Of a stretch of DNA of 64,000 nucleotides, positions 7,181 through 14,420 are shown piece after piece. The translations under genes and the position numbers were made by a program. Location of the stretch: positions 248,001 through 312,000 of the forward strand of contig OX638319.1 of the NCBI GenBank assembly GCA_951812655.1. The letters are read 5' to 3'. Source of the DNA: an uncultured Candidatus Nitrosopumilus sp. GTDB lineage: Archaea > Thermoproteota > Nitrososphaeria > Nitrososphaerales > Nitrosopumilaceae. The notes beneath the pieces are model-generated. The model saw only the letters and a list, made by a program, of their open reading frames with translations. It was not told the origin of the DNA and searched no databases. The number at the start of each line of letters is the position of its first letter. Within the stretch, counting starts at the first letter, position 1.

Positions 7181-8074
7181 TCATTTTAGGTTTTGAGATA
7201 CAGTCTGAGACCATTGTATGGCATCTTCAATTTTTTCTGTCGTAAGGTCAGATTTTGCCTTTGTTTTTTTAGATACAGGGCCGCATAGTATCAATTTCAT
7301 GGGTTTAGATGATTTTTCCTTGATGGGGTTTATAGAATCTGCAAAAAATATCAGATCTTCAGGAATGTTAGAAAATATCGCTATCACCAAGATTCCTGGT
7401 TTTTGCTTCCAGATTTTTCCTACCAATTTTTGGAAATCAAGATCAAATAGAACATTTATTGCCGTAGACATATCCCCCAAATGAGAAACACGCCATCCGT
7501 CAGAATGATATACAGCAGAAGCAATTTCAGAATCCAATTTATTTTGTTCACCTGATGCAATAACAATCACATTTTTTTTTGGATCTGAGACTACCTGAAT
7601 CTGATTAAAAATCTGAAGTGATTTTGAAATGGTTGTCTCAAGCAAATGCTTTTCAGAAGTTCCAATTTTTGCATCATCATACAGATTCTTCACATAATCA
7701 ATAGACGGGAATATCACTTCAAGAATCAGACGATTTGCAAGTCCTCCAGAATACAAACAATTGTGAATTAACGAATAAACTTGAGATTCATTTCCATCTA
7801 CCAGGTATTCGATATACTGTGAAGATATTTTGTAATAATCATCAGGAAATGTAAAAGACTCCTGTCCAGGTTCTAAAAACCACAAATTCACATTACCAAT
7901 ATTTTTTTGTCGAAGTAGCCCTTCTGCTGCAAAAACTTGGAGATACTTTGTCATCGTGATTCTATTGACATTCATTTTTTTAGAAATCTCAACCCCAGAC
8001 ATTCCAGAAACAACACCGTCCAAAACCGAAATCAGCTTTTCACGAATCTGCTCAGAAGAATATCCTTTGGCCAC
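7181..8074 (-). CDS. Winged-helix regulator fused to a cobalamin-binding-like domain lacking the cobalt-ligand histidine
   Basis: 297 residues. Residues 1-65 form a winged-helix DNA-binding domain (SGVEISKKMNVNRITMTKYL, then a GLLRQKNIGNVNLW wing). The centre is helical, like the linker of CarH/MerR-type B12 sensors. From about residue 165 there is a Rossmann-like B12-binding fold (NVIVIASGEQ, then DGWRVSHLGDMST, then PGILVIAIFSN). The DxHxxG motif that coordinates cobalt in true B12 domains is not present (SGEQNKLDSEI in its place). It may therefore sense something else, or bind cobalamin base-on. It converges on tRNA-Ile. Confidence 0.72.
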   Translation of the reverse strand: MAKGYSSEQIREKLISVLDGVVSGMSGVEISKKMNVNRITMTKYLQVFAAEGLLRQKNIGNVNLWFLEPGQESFTFPDDYYKISSQYIEYLVDGNESQVYSLIHNCLYSGGLANRLILEVIFPSIDYVKNLYDDAKIGTSEKHLLETTISKSLQIFNQIQVVSDPKKNVIVIASGEQNKLDSEIASAVYHSDGWRVSHLGDMSTAINVLFDLDFQKLVGKIWKQKPGILVIAIFSNIPEDLIFFADSINPIKEKSSKPMKLILCGPVSKKTKAKSDLTTEKIEDAIQWSQTVSQNLK

Positions 8075-8188
8075 ATTCTAGTTAATCAGGCACGGTGTAT
8101 AAAGAGTGATTTTCTCATTTCCAAAAAATTATTTTTAAAATAAAACATTAAATACCATGTACTTTATTGTACGGTAAGGAAAAGTAAA

Positions 8189-8575
8189 TTGCCAAAAGCC
8201 GGATTCAAATCAATCACCGTTTCAGAAACAGTCTATGATAAATTCCACGAAGTTTATCAAAAGAGCAAAGACGACCTTACAATGAAGGGAGTCAACAGTT
8301 TTGCAGGCTATGTAACATACATGCTAGAGGAAATGATGCAAAAGGATAAGACGTTTGCCAGATATGCCCCAAAGATTGAAAAGATATCAATTGATGATGA
8401 TCGAGTCATACTAAAAGACAATATTAAAAACAGAATTGCAGAAGTTGCAATTCAAAAAGGAGAGCTCTTTTGTCAACTATGTGACGAAAAAGATTGCGTA
8501 CACGTGGGGTTTGTATTTTCGCTCCCAGATGTATACGAGGTCCTAAATTCCAAAGGAATAAGAAATCCCAGATAG
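8189..8575 (+). CDS. Small protein with a CxxC/CxH cluster, possible DNA-binding regulator
   Basis: 128 residues, starting at a TTG just after an AT-rich leader with a TATA-like stretch. The N-terminal half (ITVSETVYDKFHEVYQKSK, then FAGYVTYMLEEMM) resembles a ribbon-helix-helix regulator. The C-terminal half has a likely metal site, CQLCDEKDCVHVGF. The combination suggests a metal-containing transcription factor, but no family name can be given. The stop codon lies two bases from the 3' end of the opposing tRNA-Leu. Confidence 0.65.
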   Translation: MPKAGFKSITVSETVYDKFHEVYQKSKDDLTMKGVNSFAGYVTYMLEEMMQKDKTFARYAPKIEKISIDDDRVILKDNIKNRIAEVAIQKGELFCQLCDEKDCVHVGFVFSLPDVYEVLNSKGIRNPR

Positions 8576-8577
8576 AG

Positions 8578-8699
8578 TGGAGGAGGCGGGATTTGAACCC
8601 GCGAACTCCTGAAAGACAGGATCACCCATTATTTGATCTTAAGTCCTGCATGTCCAAAAGCATCAAGTGCTTACTTTGGCCAGGCTTGATTACTCCTCC
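8578..8699 (-). tRNA. tRNA-Leu (UAA) with two predicted introns
   Basis: The 122-nt gene folds as tRNA-Leu after removal of two inserts. The acceptor GGAGGAG/CTCCTCC with discriminator A is perfect, and the T arm is GCGGG-TTCAAAT-CCCGC. A canonical 15-nt intron lies after position 37 (8623-8637), leaving the loop CTTAAGA with anticodon TAA. A second insert of 22 nt (8652-8673) interrupts the D arm. Its removal restores the D stem ATC/GAT. Both junctions fit bulge-helix-bulge splicing: CCAA pairs with TTGG, with cuts at AG/T and AC/A in 3-nt bulges, and an inner AAGC/GCTT helix. A long variable arm is present, as expected for Leu. Confidence 0.85.
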
Positions 8700-8790
8700 A
8701 AAAGGATAAAAATCTGAGTGAAATTTAACAGTTTAGAGTAAATTCGCTCGGGATGAAGAATTATAAAGATTTTCTTCTGAGTGAATTTGT

Positions 8791-8864
8791 GCTTCGGTAG
8801 CTCAGTCTGGTAGAGCGTTACATTGGTAATGTAAAGGTCACGGGTTCAGATCCCGTTCGAAGCT
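8791..8864 (+). tRNA. tRNA-Thr (GGU)
   Basis: Cloverleaf with acceptor GCTTCGG/TCGAAGC, discriminator U as usual for archaeal tRNA-Thr, anticodon stem TTACA/TGTAA around loop TTGGTAA (anticodon GGT), and T loop TTCAGAT. No intron. Its 3' end is one base from the stop of the opposing methylase gene. Confidence 0.95.
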
Positions 8865-8865
8865 C

Positions 8866-9726
8866 CTAATAATTTCTAATTAACAACTCAAAGTGACCAG
8901 TTCTCTTTTGAGAGTTAGAATTGATTGAACGATTTGCCCTAATTTTATTGATTTTCCAGGGTTTTGATGAGAACATGTCAGCAACTTCTTTAGAATTTGA
9001 ATTAGATAAAAGAACTTTACATCCTTTCAAATCCAGATCAGTGCAAAGGTCAGCCAACCTTCCAAGATCATCATATGTGAAATCCTTATTTGTATAACTG
9101 GTGAAATTAGCCGTGTTACTGACAGGCTGGTATGGCGGATCAAAGTATACAAGATCGCCTTTTTTGGCATCTCGTAGAACTGCCTCAAAATCACAACATT
9201 GGATTGATGTCTTACTTGATTGCAATACACGACTTACTGAACGAAGGTTATCCTCATTTACAATATTTGGATTAGAGTATTTTCCCAGGGGAACGTTGAA
9301 TTTCCCCTTACTATTTACACGATATAGACCATTGAAACAAGTTCTATTCAGGAAGATCAATCTTGAAGTTTTTTCAATCTGACTTCTAGGATTGCTTTCC
9401 CTAATAGAATAATAGTATAATTTAGAGTCTTTTTGGTAATTTTTTTCATGGTTTTTTAGTGAGCTGATCAATGATTCCACTCTGTCCCTAACAGTGGTAT
9501 ATGCCAACACCAGATCAGAATTTAGATCCGAAATACTGCATTTTTGACCACTACGTTCAATGAGCATATGAAAAAGCAATGCTCCTCCTCCCAAAAACGG
9601 TTCAAAATATGTTCCAAAAGATTCAGGCAAATTTTCATTTAAAATTGGAATAAGCTGGCGTTTTCCACCAGCCCATTTTACGAATGGTTTGGGAGAAGCA
9701 AGAATCTGATTGTATTGCTGTTTCAC
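8866..9726 (-). CDS. Dam-like DNA adenine-N6 methyltransferase (D12 class), no restriction partner nearby
   Basis: 286 residues from a GTG. The SAM-binding and catalytic motifs are in alpha-class (D12/Dam) order: FVKWAGGKRQLIPIL near the N-terminus, FEPFLGGGALLF at about 43-54, and catalytic DPPY at about 195, with a variable target-recognition region between. This family methylates adenine, most often in GATC, so methylation of GATC is likely but not proven. No restriction endonuclease lies next to it. Its C-terminus abuts tRNA-Thr, a common insertion point, but no duplicated tRNA end was found at the other side. Confidence 0.88.
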   Translation of the reverse strand: MKQQYNQILASPKPFVKWAGGKRQLIPILNENLPESFGTYFEPFLGGGALLFHMLIERSGQKCSISDLNSDLVLAYTTVRDRVESLISSLKNHEKNYQKDSKLYYYSIRESNPRSQIEKTSRLIFLNRTCFNGLYRVNSKGKFNVPLGKYSNPNIVNEDNLRSVSRVLQSSKTSIQCCDFEAVLRDAKKGDLVYFDPPYQPVSNTANFTSYTNKDFTYDDLGRLADLCTDLDLKGCKVLLSNSNSKEVADMFSSKPWKINKIRANRSINSNSQKRTGHFELLIRNY

Positions 9727-9862
9727 ATATTATTATCCTAGAATCACATATTGTCAAAATAGACAATAAAAGATCACAAGCTGTGCAGTATTTTTTAATC
9801 AAACTTTTTCGAGGTGCATAGAATCCTCTAAACAAAAATAATAAAATGAAAAGGTTGGAGGG

Positions 9863-10513
9863 TTAGTCCCACTTTGACCAAGCGGCCATCCATCTGTATG
9901 TCCAAGTGTTCAATTTACAACCTAATGCTGCAAATGTACATGCCAATACTGCACCTGCACCTGCACCGAGCGCTACTGGGCTGTTATAGAACTTACCTAC
10001 TTGGGGTTCTATCGGTGTCATGTATGGTGGCAATGTTGGTCTTGGATATTTGAATGCCGTTTCTAGTGGGTCTGCTACTGTTATCAGGTTTACCATGTTG
10101 AACAATGGCAATGACATTCCTACCAGTACGCCGCCGAACAGTATCAAGGAGTGCTTGTTCTTCTTTGTTGCCCAGTAGACCAAATCCAAAAGCATTGCTG
10201 ATGGAAGCCAAACCGGAGTTACAATGAAGTCATATGGATATCCTAACGAAAACCATGCGCCTTTCGCTATCCATGTGTATACTGTCATAATTAGAGCGTA
10301 GTACGTTGCTGTGCCTGGAACGCCAGTAAATGTTAGGTAATATGTAGCACCTACAATTAGCATCAACGTTTGCGATATTGAGAATACCGTGTACGAAGTC
10401 CAAGCCCAGTCAGTGTAGAAGATGTAATCTCCTGCATTAATTGTTAACAGTGTTGAGTTAACTGCAACTACTACTATGAATAAGTAGTGTGTACATCGTC
10501 TTAACCAGACCAT
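9863..10513 (-). CDS. amoA: Ammonia monooxygenase subunit A
   Basis: 216 residues, the standard length of archaeal AmoA, the multi-span membrane subunit of the copper enzyme that oxidises ammonia to hydroxylamine. The N-terminus MVWLRRCTHYLFIVVVAVNS, the segment YIFYTDWAWTSYTVFSISQT and the C-terminus ending WMAAWSKWD are characteristic of the archaeal marker gene. Several hydrophobic spans are visible. The ATG at 10513 lies 22-30 bp from a good TATA box, so amoA can be transcribed separately and leaderless as well as from amoC/amoX. Confidence 0.99.
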   Translation of the reverse strand: MVWLRRCTHYLFIVVVAVNSTLLTINAGDYIFYTDWAWTSYTVFSISQTLMLIVGATYYLTFTGVPGTATYYALIMTVYTWIAKGAWFSLGYPYDFIVTPVWLPSAMLLDLVYWATKKNKHSLILFGGVLVGMSLPLFNMVNLITVADPLETAFKYPRPTLPPYMTPIEPQVGKFYNSPVALGAGAGAVLACTFAALGCKLNTWTYRWMAAWSKWD

Positions 10514-10534
10514 AAGAAGTCAAAGAAATGGTCT

Positions 10535-10543
10535 GTATATAAA
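10535..10543 (-). promoter_or_regulatory. TATA box of amoA
   Basis: On the minus strand TTTATATAC is centred about 26 bp upstream of the amoA ATG (10513). This is the spacing expected when transcription starts at or next to the start codon, as is common for leaderless archaeal mRNAs. Confidence 0.6.
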
Positions 10544-10652
10544 ATTTTAGTGTATGATGAAGATCGTTGCTAGAGAACAAAAATATGAAAAACAGCAGCC
10601 TCAACTCACCAAACTAAAATGAAAAAGAAGTGTATTGAACGGTTTCTTTAGA

Positions 10653-11015
10653 TTACCTACCAACGAATAGAACTACTACAAGTACAAATACTACAGAGCC
10701 TGCTATACTAGCGCCCACAATACCATTACTATTCTTGTTGGAACCTTCTTCCATGACTTTAACACAGAAGATGTAACCGATTGCCTCAATAATTGCAAGT
10801 ACGATGAATGCAAAGTGACCACTTGCTGTTGGATATGCCCATGGATAATAGAAATATCCAGCTGCAGTACCAGCGAAAGTTGCTATCAATGCTGCCCAGT
10901 ATGACATTGTAATCATACCAGTCATATTTTCAACGCGTTTTCCAATCATTCGTTCTACATCAGCACTTGATGAACCACCAGTGCCGCCAGAACCAAATCC
11001 TTTAGGAAGAGTCAT
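10653..11015 (-). CDS. amoX: Ammonia monooxygenase-associated subunit AmoX
   Basis: 120-residue membrane protein between amoC and amoA on the same strand, the position of the AOA-specific orf38/amoX in marine Nitrosopumilus. The N-terminus is Gly/Ser-rich (GFGSGGTGGSSSADVERMIG). Three hydrophobic spans follow (AALIATFAGTAAGYFYYPWA, FAFIVLAIIEAIGYIFCVKV, ASIAGSVVFVLVVVLFVG). AmoX has been found with AmoABC in native archaeal AMO complexes (published proteomics). A weak TATA-like TTAAAA lies about 29 bp upstream. Confidence 0.92.
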   Translation of the reverse strand: MTLPKGFGSGGTGGSSSADVERMIGKRVENMTGMITMSYWAALIATFAGTAAGYFYYPWAYPTASGHFAFIVLAIIEAIGYIFCVKVMEEGSNKNSNGIVGASIAGSVVFVLVVVLFVGR

Positions 11016-11126
11016 TCTGGATTTATTCTAATTCAGATTCTTTTAAGTCTTTCTTAAATCAATTCAATGTACGATCTACGTCTATCAATAGAAAATAAAA
11101 TAAAAAAATGTGCTGATGCACTTTTT

Positions 11127-11690
11127 CTAAGGGATTGCTCTGCTGTACAATTTGCCTTCAAGGGCCATCTTGTACATCTCTGCAACGTATGGGTTCTCAC
11201 CAGGGGTCTCTGCGCCTAGTTCTACGAGTCGAGCGTATACTCTGACCACGTATGCCAATGCGCCCATGAAAGCCACTACGACTCCCATGTTAAACATCCA
11301 GTGGTTTGGTACTGCGAAGATCTCCTCTACGAACCAGAAGTGCCACATCTCGTTGACTCCGATCGTGAACATGGTTGCAAGGTAACCAAGAATGGTCATC
11401 TTCAATCCTGTGTTCATCGAGTTGTTTGGGCCTCTGAGAATTGGTACTTTTCTATCATAGACTGCTGCCATACCCCATCCAATCGGTAATGTGATGAAGT
11501 GTGAGTATAGCCACCAGTGAGCTGGTGTGAATGCACTGTCTCTGATAGAGGTCTGATGCAAAGATCCATCAACGAAGTTATCCACTTCGACTGATGCAGC
11601 AACTGAACCCATTGCGATGACGATAAGCCAGATTTTCTTTAGTCTCTGGATCTCGACTTCTTTTGGGATTAATGCGGGCATCTGTGCCAT
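11127..11690 (-). CDS. amoC: Ammonia monooxygenase subunit C
   Basis: 187-residue membrane subunit of archaeal AMO. Recognisable parts are the N-terminal cytoplasmic helix (PALIPKEVEIQRLKKIWLI), the segment SIRDSAFTPAHWWLYSHFIT with conserved Asp/His residues of the proposed copper site, GVNEMWHFWFVEEIFAVPNH in the next helices, and a C-terminal tail ending KLYSRAIP. It is the first gene of the amoC-amoX-amoA minus-strand unit and diverges from amoB across a 251-bp AT-rich region. Confidence 0.98.
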   Translation of the reverse strand: MAQMPALIPKEVEIQRLKKIWLIVIAMGSVAASVEVDNFVDGSLHQTSIRDSAFTPAHWWLYSHFITLPIGWGMAAVYDRKVPILRGPNNSMNTGLKMTILGYLATMFTIGVNEMWHFWFVEEIFAVPNHWMFNMGVVVAFMGALAYVVRVYARLVELGAETPGENPYVAEMYKMALEGKLYSRAIP

Positions 11691-11711
11691 GCTCTAATCA
11701 TGTGATTTCAT

Positions 11712-11719
11712 GATATAAA
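11712..11719 (-). promoter_or_regulatory. TATA box of amoC
   Basis: Minus-strand TTTATATC lies 22-29 bp before the amoC ATG at 11690, which implies a leaderless or nearly leaderless amoC transcript. It is the promoter-proximal end of the divergent amoC/amoB control region (11691-11941). The rest of that region is very AT-rich, with a more GC-rich block at about 11850-11895. Confidence 0.6.
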
Positions 11720-11900
11720 GCAATAGTTTTGAATATGGAGAATTTCTTTAAAAAAATAGAAGAAAAAAATACAAGTTTATAAAATAATTTTAATTTAAAA
11801 ACTTTAAAATGTAATAATTATATCATTTTTTTATAGATTTGATTGTATAACAATGACGATTAGCATCTAGCAAGGATCGATTCTCGCCATGAAGGTAAAA

Positions 11901-11908
11901 CATATAAC
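11901..11908 (+). promoter_or_regulatory. Probable TATA box of amoB
   Basis: catataac on the plus strand lies about 37 bp upstream of the amoB ATG (11942), which would leave a leader of about 10-15 bases. It is the best A-box candidate in the amoB half of the divergent region, but the match is modest. Confidence 0.4.
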
Positions 11909-11941
11909 GATGAATCTTAATTCCAAATCTTAGGGATAACT

Positions 11942-12511
11942 ATGGTCGAAAAAAGAATTTTCGTATTTGGACTAGCTGTGGTACTTGCACTAGGGACTTT
12001 GGGTTTCAACTGGGTTGAAACCATACTTCCAACTGCAGATGCACACGGTGTTCAAGCACAACTCCAGAGTCGTTTCATTAGAATTGAGGATGAAACCTTC
12101 AACAGACAATCCCTGCAAACAGGCGAAACCTTGACACTTCAAGGCACATTAGTCAGTTTAGTAGAAAGAGACCTAAGAGGATGGCTATCCATTTTCACAG
12201 AGTCAACCAATGCAGGTAACAGATGGGAGATGTTGGCAAGAGATCCACCAGGTAATGTCTTTGACATTGCAGGTAACGCTGTCGTCGATTACTCACTATC
12301 AGCCAAAGCACTTGAAGCAGGTGTATACCACGTACACACCCAACTCAACGTGGCAAAAGTTGGTCCAGGACTCGGTCCAGGTCAAACAGTTGTTGTTGAA
12401 GGAGAACCAATTATCAAACCGATCCCATATACTAACATCGCATATCAATCAATCATTATCGGTGTTGGATATGTCATTACGTTTGCAACACGACCCTGGC
12501 AAGTAATCTAA
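11942..12511 (+). CDS. amoB: Ammonia monooxygenase subunit B
   Basis: 189 residues, the short archaeal form. An N-terminal signal/transmembrane helix (FVFGLAVVLALGTLGF) is followed by ADAHGVQAQLQSRF. The histidine after the cleavage region would become the N-terminal copper ligand by analogy with PmoB/AmoB. The exported cupredoxin-like domain has YHVHTQLNV (further copper-ligand histidines) and GPGLGPGQ. One C-terminal helix (SIIIGVGYVITFATRP) anchors it; the second cupredoxin domain of bacterial AmoB is absent, as in other archaea. It is on the opposite strand to amoC-amoX-amoA. Confidence 0.98.
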   Translation: MVEKRIFVFGLAVVLALGTLGFNWVETILPTADAHGVQAQLQSRFIRIEDETFNRQSLQTGETLTLQGTLVSLVERDLRGWLSIFTESTNAGNRWEMLARDPPGNVFDIAGNAVVDYSLSAKALEAGVYHVHTQLNVAKVGPGLGPGQTVVVEGEPIIKPIPYTNIAYQSIIIGVGYVITFATRPWQVI

Positions 12512-12605
12512 ACAACCCACTTTTTCCTTTTCATTTTATAGATATCTTTACGGCAACGTGAGCTCAACATGCCAAGTTTTATGTTTTAGAAAAAATAACA
12601 AAAAC

Positions 12606-12920
12606 ATGGTTGATTTTCGAATAAAAAAACTGGATATTTTTCAAAGTTACTTTTCTGGAACAGTAGAATTCAGATTAAATGAATACAAAACTAACATTCA
12701 AAATGAAAGAAGAGGTAAAGATCTGAAATTACCATTCAAGATAGAACAAAAAAACGAAAAAACAAGAGTCAGAGTAACAGGTCCAGGAGGCCTGTTCATA
12801 GAAGATTATCTCCCATACAAAGGCGAATCAGAATGGCTTGAAATAGACTCAAACATCATAACATATTTTCTGGCAGATCATCAAGACGAACTAGACACAA
12901 TAGAGATCACGTATGAATAA
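12606..12920 (+). CDS. Hypothetical soluble protein downstream of amoB
   Basis: About 104 residues from the ATG at 12606 (an upstream ATG at 12558 would add 16 unlike residues). It is a charged, beta-rich sequence without signal peptide or membrane span. Lys-rich and Glu-rich strands alternate (YKTNIQNERRGKDLKLPFKI, then EQKNEKTRVRVTGPGGLFIE). It follows amoB on the same strand within about 95 bp. The AMO setting makes a link to ammonia oxidation possible, but nothing in the sequence shows it. Confidence 0.65.
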   Translation: MVDFRIKKLDIFQSYFSGTVEFRLNEYKTNIQNERRGKDLKLPFKIEQKNEKTRVRVTGPGGLFIEDYLPYKGESEWLEIDSNIITYFLADHQDELDTIEITYE

Positions 12921-12958
12921 GAGAAAGGACTTTAAGGAATCTGTCCAAATTTATCACT

Positions 12959-13492
12959 ATGATTTGGCCTGGTACAGGGGATCCATACAAAAGGAAAAAA
13001 ACATTCAAGTTTCTCGGAATAACTGCGATAATCGCAATATCGATTGGTTTGGGAAGTACTTTGATACAAGGTCAACTGAATCAAGACAATCCTCTCAAAG
13101 TTTGTATCGACAACAGAGACACACCATACAAAATGAAAGTTACTTTAGAACTAATTATAGACGGTCTTCCAACAGAGATACCTGCCAACATTAACGCAGG
13201 ATTAAACGATGATGAATGTAAGAGAACAATGTATACACTAACGGATGACGGTACGATCTATGTCGAATGGGAAGATGAATATCCATTTGAAATTGGTCAC
13301 TTTTTATGGATGTGGGACTTTCCTCTAAGGGACATGGATCAAAACAAATCAACATTTTATGTCAATGATAAGAAATCAGATCATTTCATCAATCACCCAC
13401 TACAAGATGGACATCACTACAAGGGAGTATTTACTACAAAAGCATATGATGAATCAAAAGATTCAGATTTCCTCCCAGATCTAGAAGACTAG
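12959..13492 (+). CDS. Membrane-anchored extracytoplasmic protein in the AMO island
   Basis: 177 residues. A basic start (YKRKKTFKF) precedes one hydrophobic helix (LGITAIIAISIGLGSTLI), so the rest (about residues 37-177) is outside the membrane. The outer domain has two cysteines (VCIDN, DECKR) that could form a disulfide, an aromatic IGHFLWMWDFPL segment, several histidines (GHHYKG, DHFINH) and an acidic tail. The His- and Asp-rich outer domain could bind copper, but this is inference. It lies between amoB and the two candidate AmoY/AmoZ genes. Confidence 0.72.
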   Translation: MIWPGTGDPYKRKKTFKFLGITAIIAISIGLGSTLIQGQLNQDNPLKVCIDNRDTPYKMKVTLELIIDGLPTEIPANINAGLNDDECKRTMYTLTDDGTIYVEWEDEYPFEIGHFLWMWDFPLRDMDQNKSTFYVNDKKSDHFINHPLQDGHHYKGVFTTKAYDESKDSDFLPDLED

Positions 13493-13584
13493 TGGTCGTA
13501 GACTTAGAAAAATAATATTATAAAATTCTGCATAGTTCTAACTAAAAGATATTAAAAATAATGAAAAGATGAAAGGTGGTAATT

Positions 13585-13854
13585 TTACCAATATTTGCCG
13601 TTGTCTGGAATAAGACCTATACCTTCTCTTTCAAAGTGTCTGTCTAATTCATCAACCCATCTCTCACGGTTGTCTTTGTAAGCCCAGCCGTGTACACGTA
13701 ACCAGAATGAGATAATTCCAAGAAGGAATATCGTAAACATTATGGTTCCGAAGATGTAAAGCATTACATCATAGAATAATGGATCATAGTTTGGTCCTAA
13801 TTGTCCTGTAAGTGAAGACAGAATACTTAGGAAAGTACCTACGATAGGAATCAT
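13585..13854 (-). CDS. Small two-span membrane protein, candidate AOA-specific AMO subunit (AmoY or AmoZ)
   Basis: 89 residues with an N-terminal hydrophobic stretch (IPIVGTFLSILSSLTGQLG) and a strong span (VMLYIFGTIMFTIFLLGIIS), then a charged cytoplasmic or outer tail ending GIGLIPDNGKYW. Published proteomics of native archaeal AMO found two extra subunits, AmoY and AmoZ. They are unique to AOA and encoded near the other amo genes in streamlined marine genomes. This gene and its neighbour at 13964-14296 fit that description by size, topology and place. Which of the two names applies cannot be decided here. Confidence 0.7.
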   Translation of the reverse strand: MIPIVGTFLSILSSLTGQLGPNYDPLFYDVMLYIFGTIMFTIFLLGIISFWLRVHGWAYKDNRERWVDELDRHFEREGIGLIPDNGKYW

Positions 13855-13963
13855 AATAATTTGGCTCTATTTCTGCGATATATACATTTCTTTTATTATC
13901 AAAAAGTACGAGATCAGTATCCACTAAGAGACGATAATAAAATAAGAGAAAAGTGAGGTTTTC

Positions 13964-14296
13964 TTATCCTCTACCCATTGCGGCGTATTTGCCAGATCTT
14001 CCTCTAATCAAAAAAGCTCCTGACAAACCACCAAATACGGCAGCTGCAATAAGTGTAGCACCAACTACACCACCTGCATCAAGATAAGGAGTTCCTGAAC
14101 CAGAAGATGGGTTTGCTTCTGCTGATTCTATCCTTCGTCTTTGAAGCTCAAGTGCTTCTTCTAGAGTATATGATCCTGTTTGGCCTTCTCCACCAACGTT
14201 ACCCATGTACTGTGCAAATGCTACTGCACTTTCTGCATAGTAACCAACGGTGAAAACAGCAATTAAGGATGCTGCTAATAGTATTTTTGTATTCAT
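13964..14296 (-). CDS. Small exported membrane protein, candidate AOA-specific AMO subunit (AmoY or AmoZ)
   Basis: 110 residues. A signal-like helix (ILLAASLIAVFTVGYYAESAVA) is followed by an outer segment with a helix (YTLEEALELQRRRIESAEAN), a Ser/Gly/Pro linker, and a C-terminal membrane span (GGVVGATLIAAAVFGGLSGAFLI, rich in small residues) with a basic end (RGRSGKYAAMGRG). It precedes the 13585-13854 gene on the same strand, about 110 bp away. The pair sits at the outer end of the AMO island, next to rpsO, as expected for the AOA-only subunits. Confidence 0.7.
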   Translation of the reverse strand: MNTKILLAASLIAVFTVGYYAESAVAFAQYMGNVGGEGQTGSYTLEEALELQRRRIESAEANPSSGSGTPYLDAGGVVGATLIAAAVFGGLSGAFLIRGRSGKYAAMGRG

Positions 14297-14420
14297 ACTG
14301 TTTACCTGTTCGATTTGGAGCCAGTGACTTATTTAACTTTTATTCTAAACCCCAAATTATGCAATAATGTACGAGATCAGTATAAGTAACGTTTAATTCT
14401 GCTCTATGATCAGGCAAATC

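Noticed and set aside
8791-9862. Integrative element at tRNA-Thr carrying the methylase
   Set aside because: I looked for a copy of the tRNA 3' end beyond the methylase start (9727-9862) and found none, and there is no integrase. Only the adjacency is recorded.
10557-10622. 21-codon plus-strand frame between amoX and amoA
   Set aside because: It lies antisense in the promoter region of amoA, is lysine/glutamine-rich and has no ribosome binding site or hydrophobic segment, so chance is more likely.
11691-11941. Riboswitch or extra gene in the amoC-amoB gap
   Set aside because: The gap is AT-rich, and the one GC-richer block (about 11850-11895) shows no stable fold or boxes that I could support. 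It is treated as a divergent promoter region.
12913-13194. 93-codon frame overlapping the membrane-anchored protein gene
   Set aside because: It is in another frame of 12959-13492, which has a proper signal helix and longer coding length. Composition is unlike a real protein.
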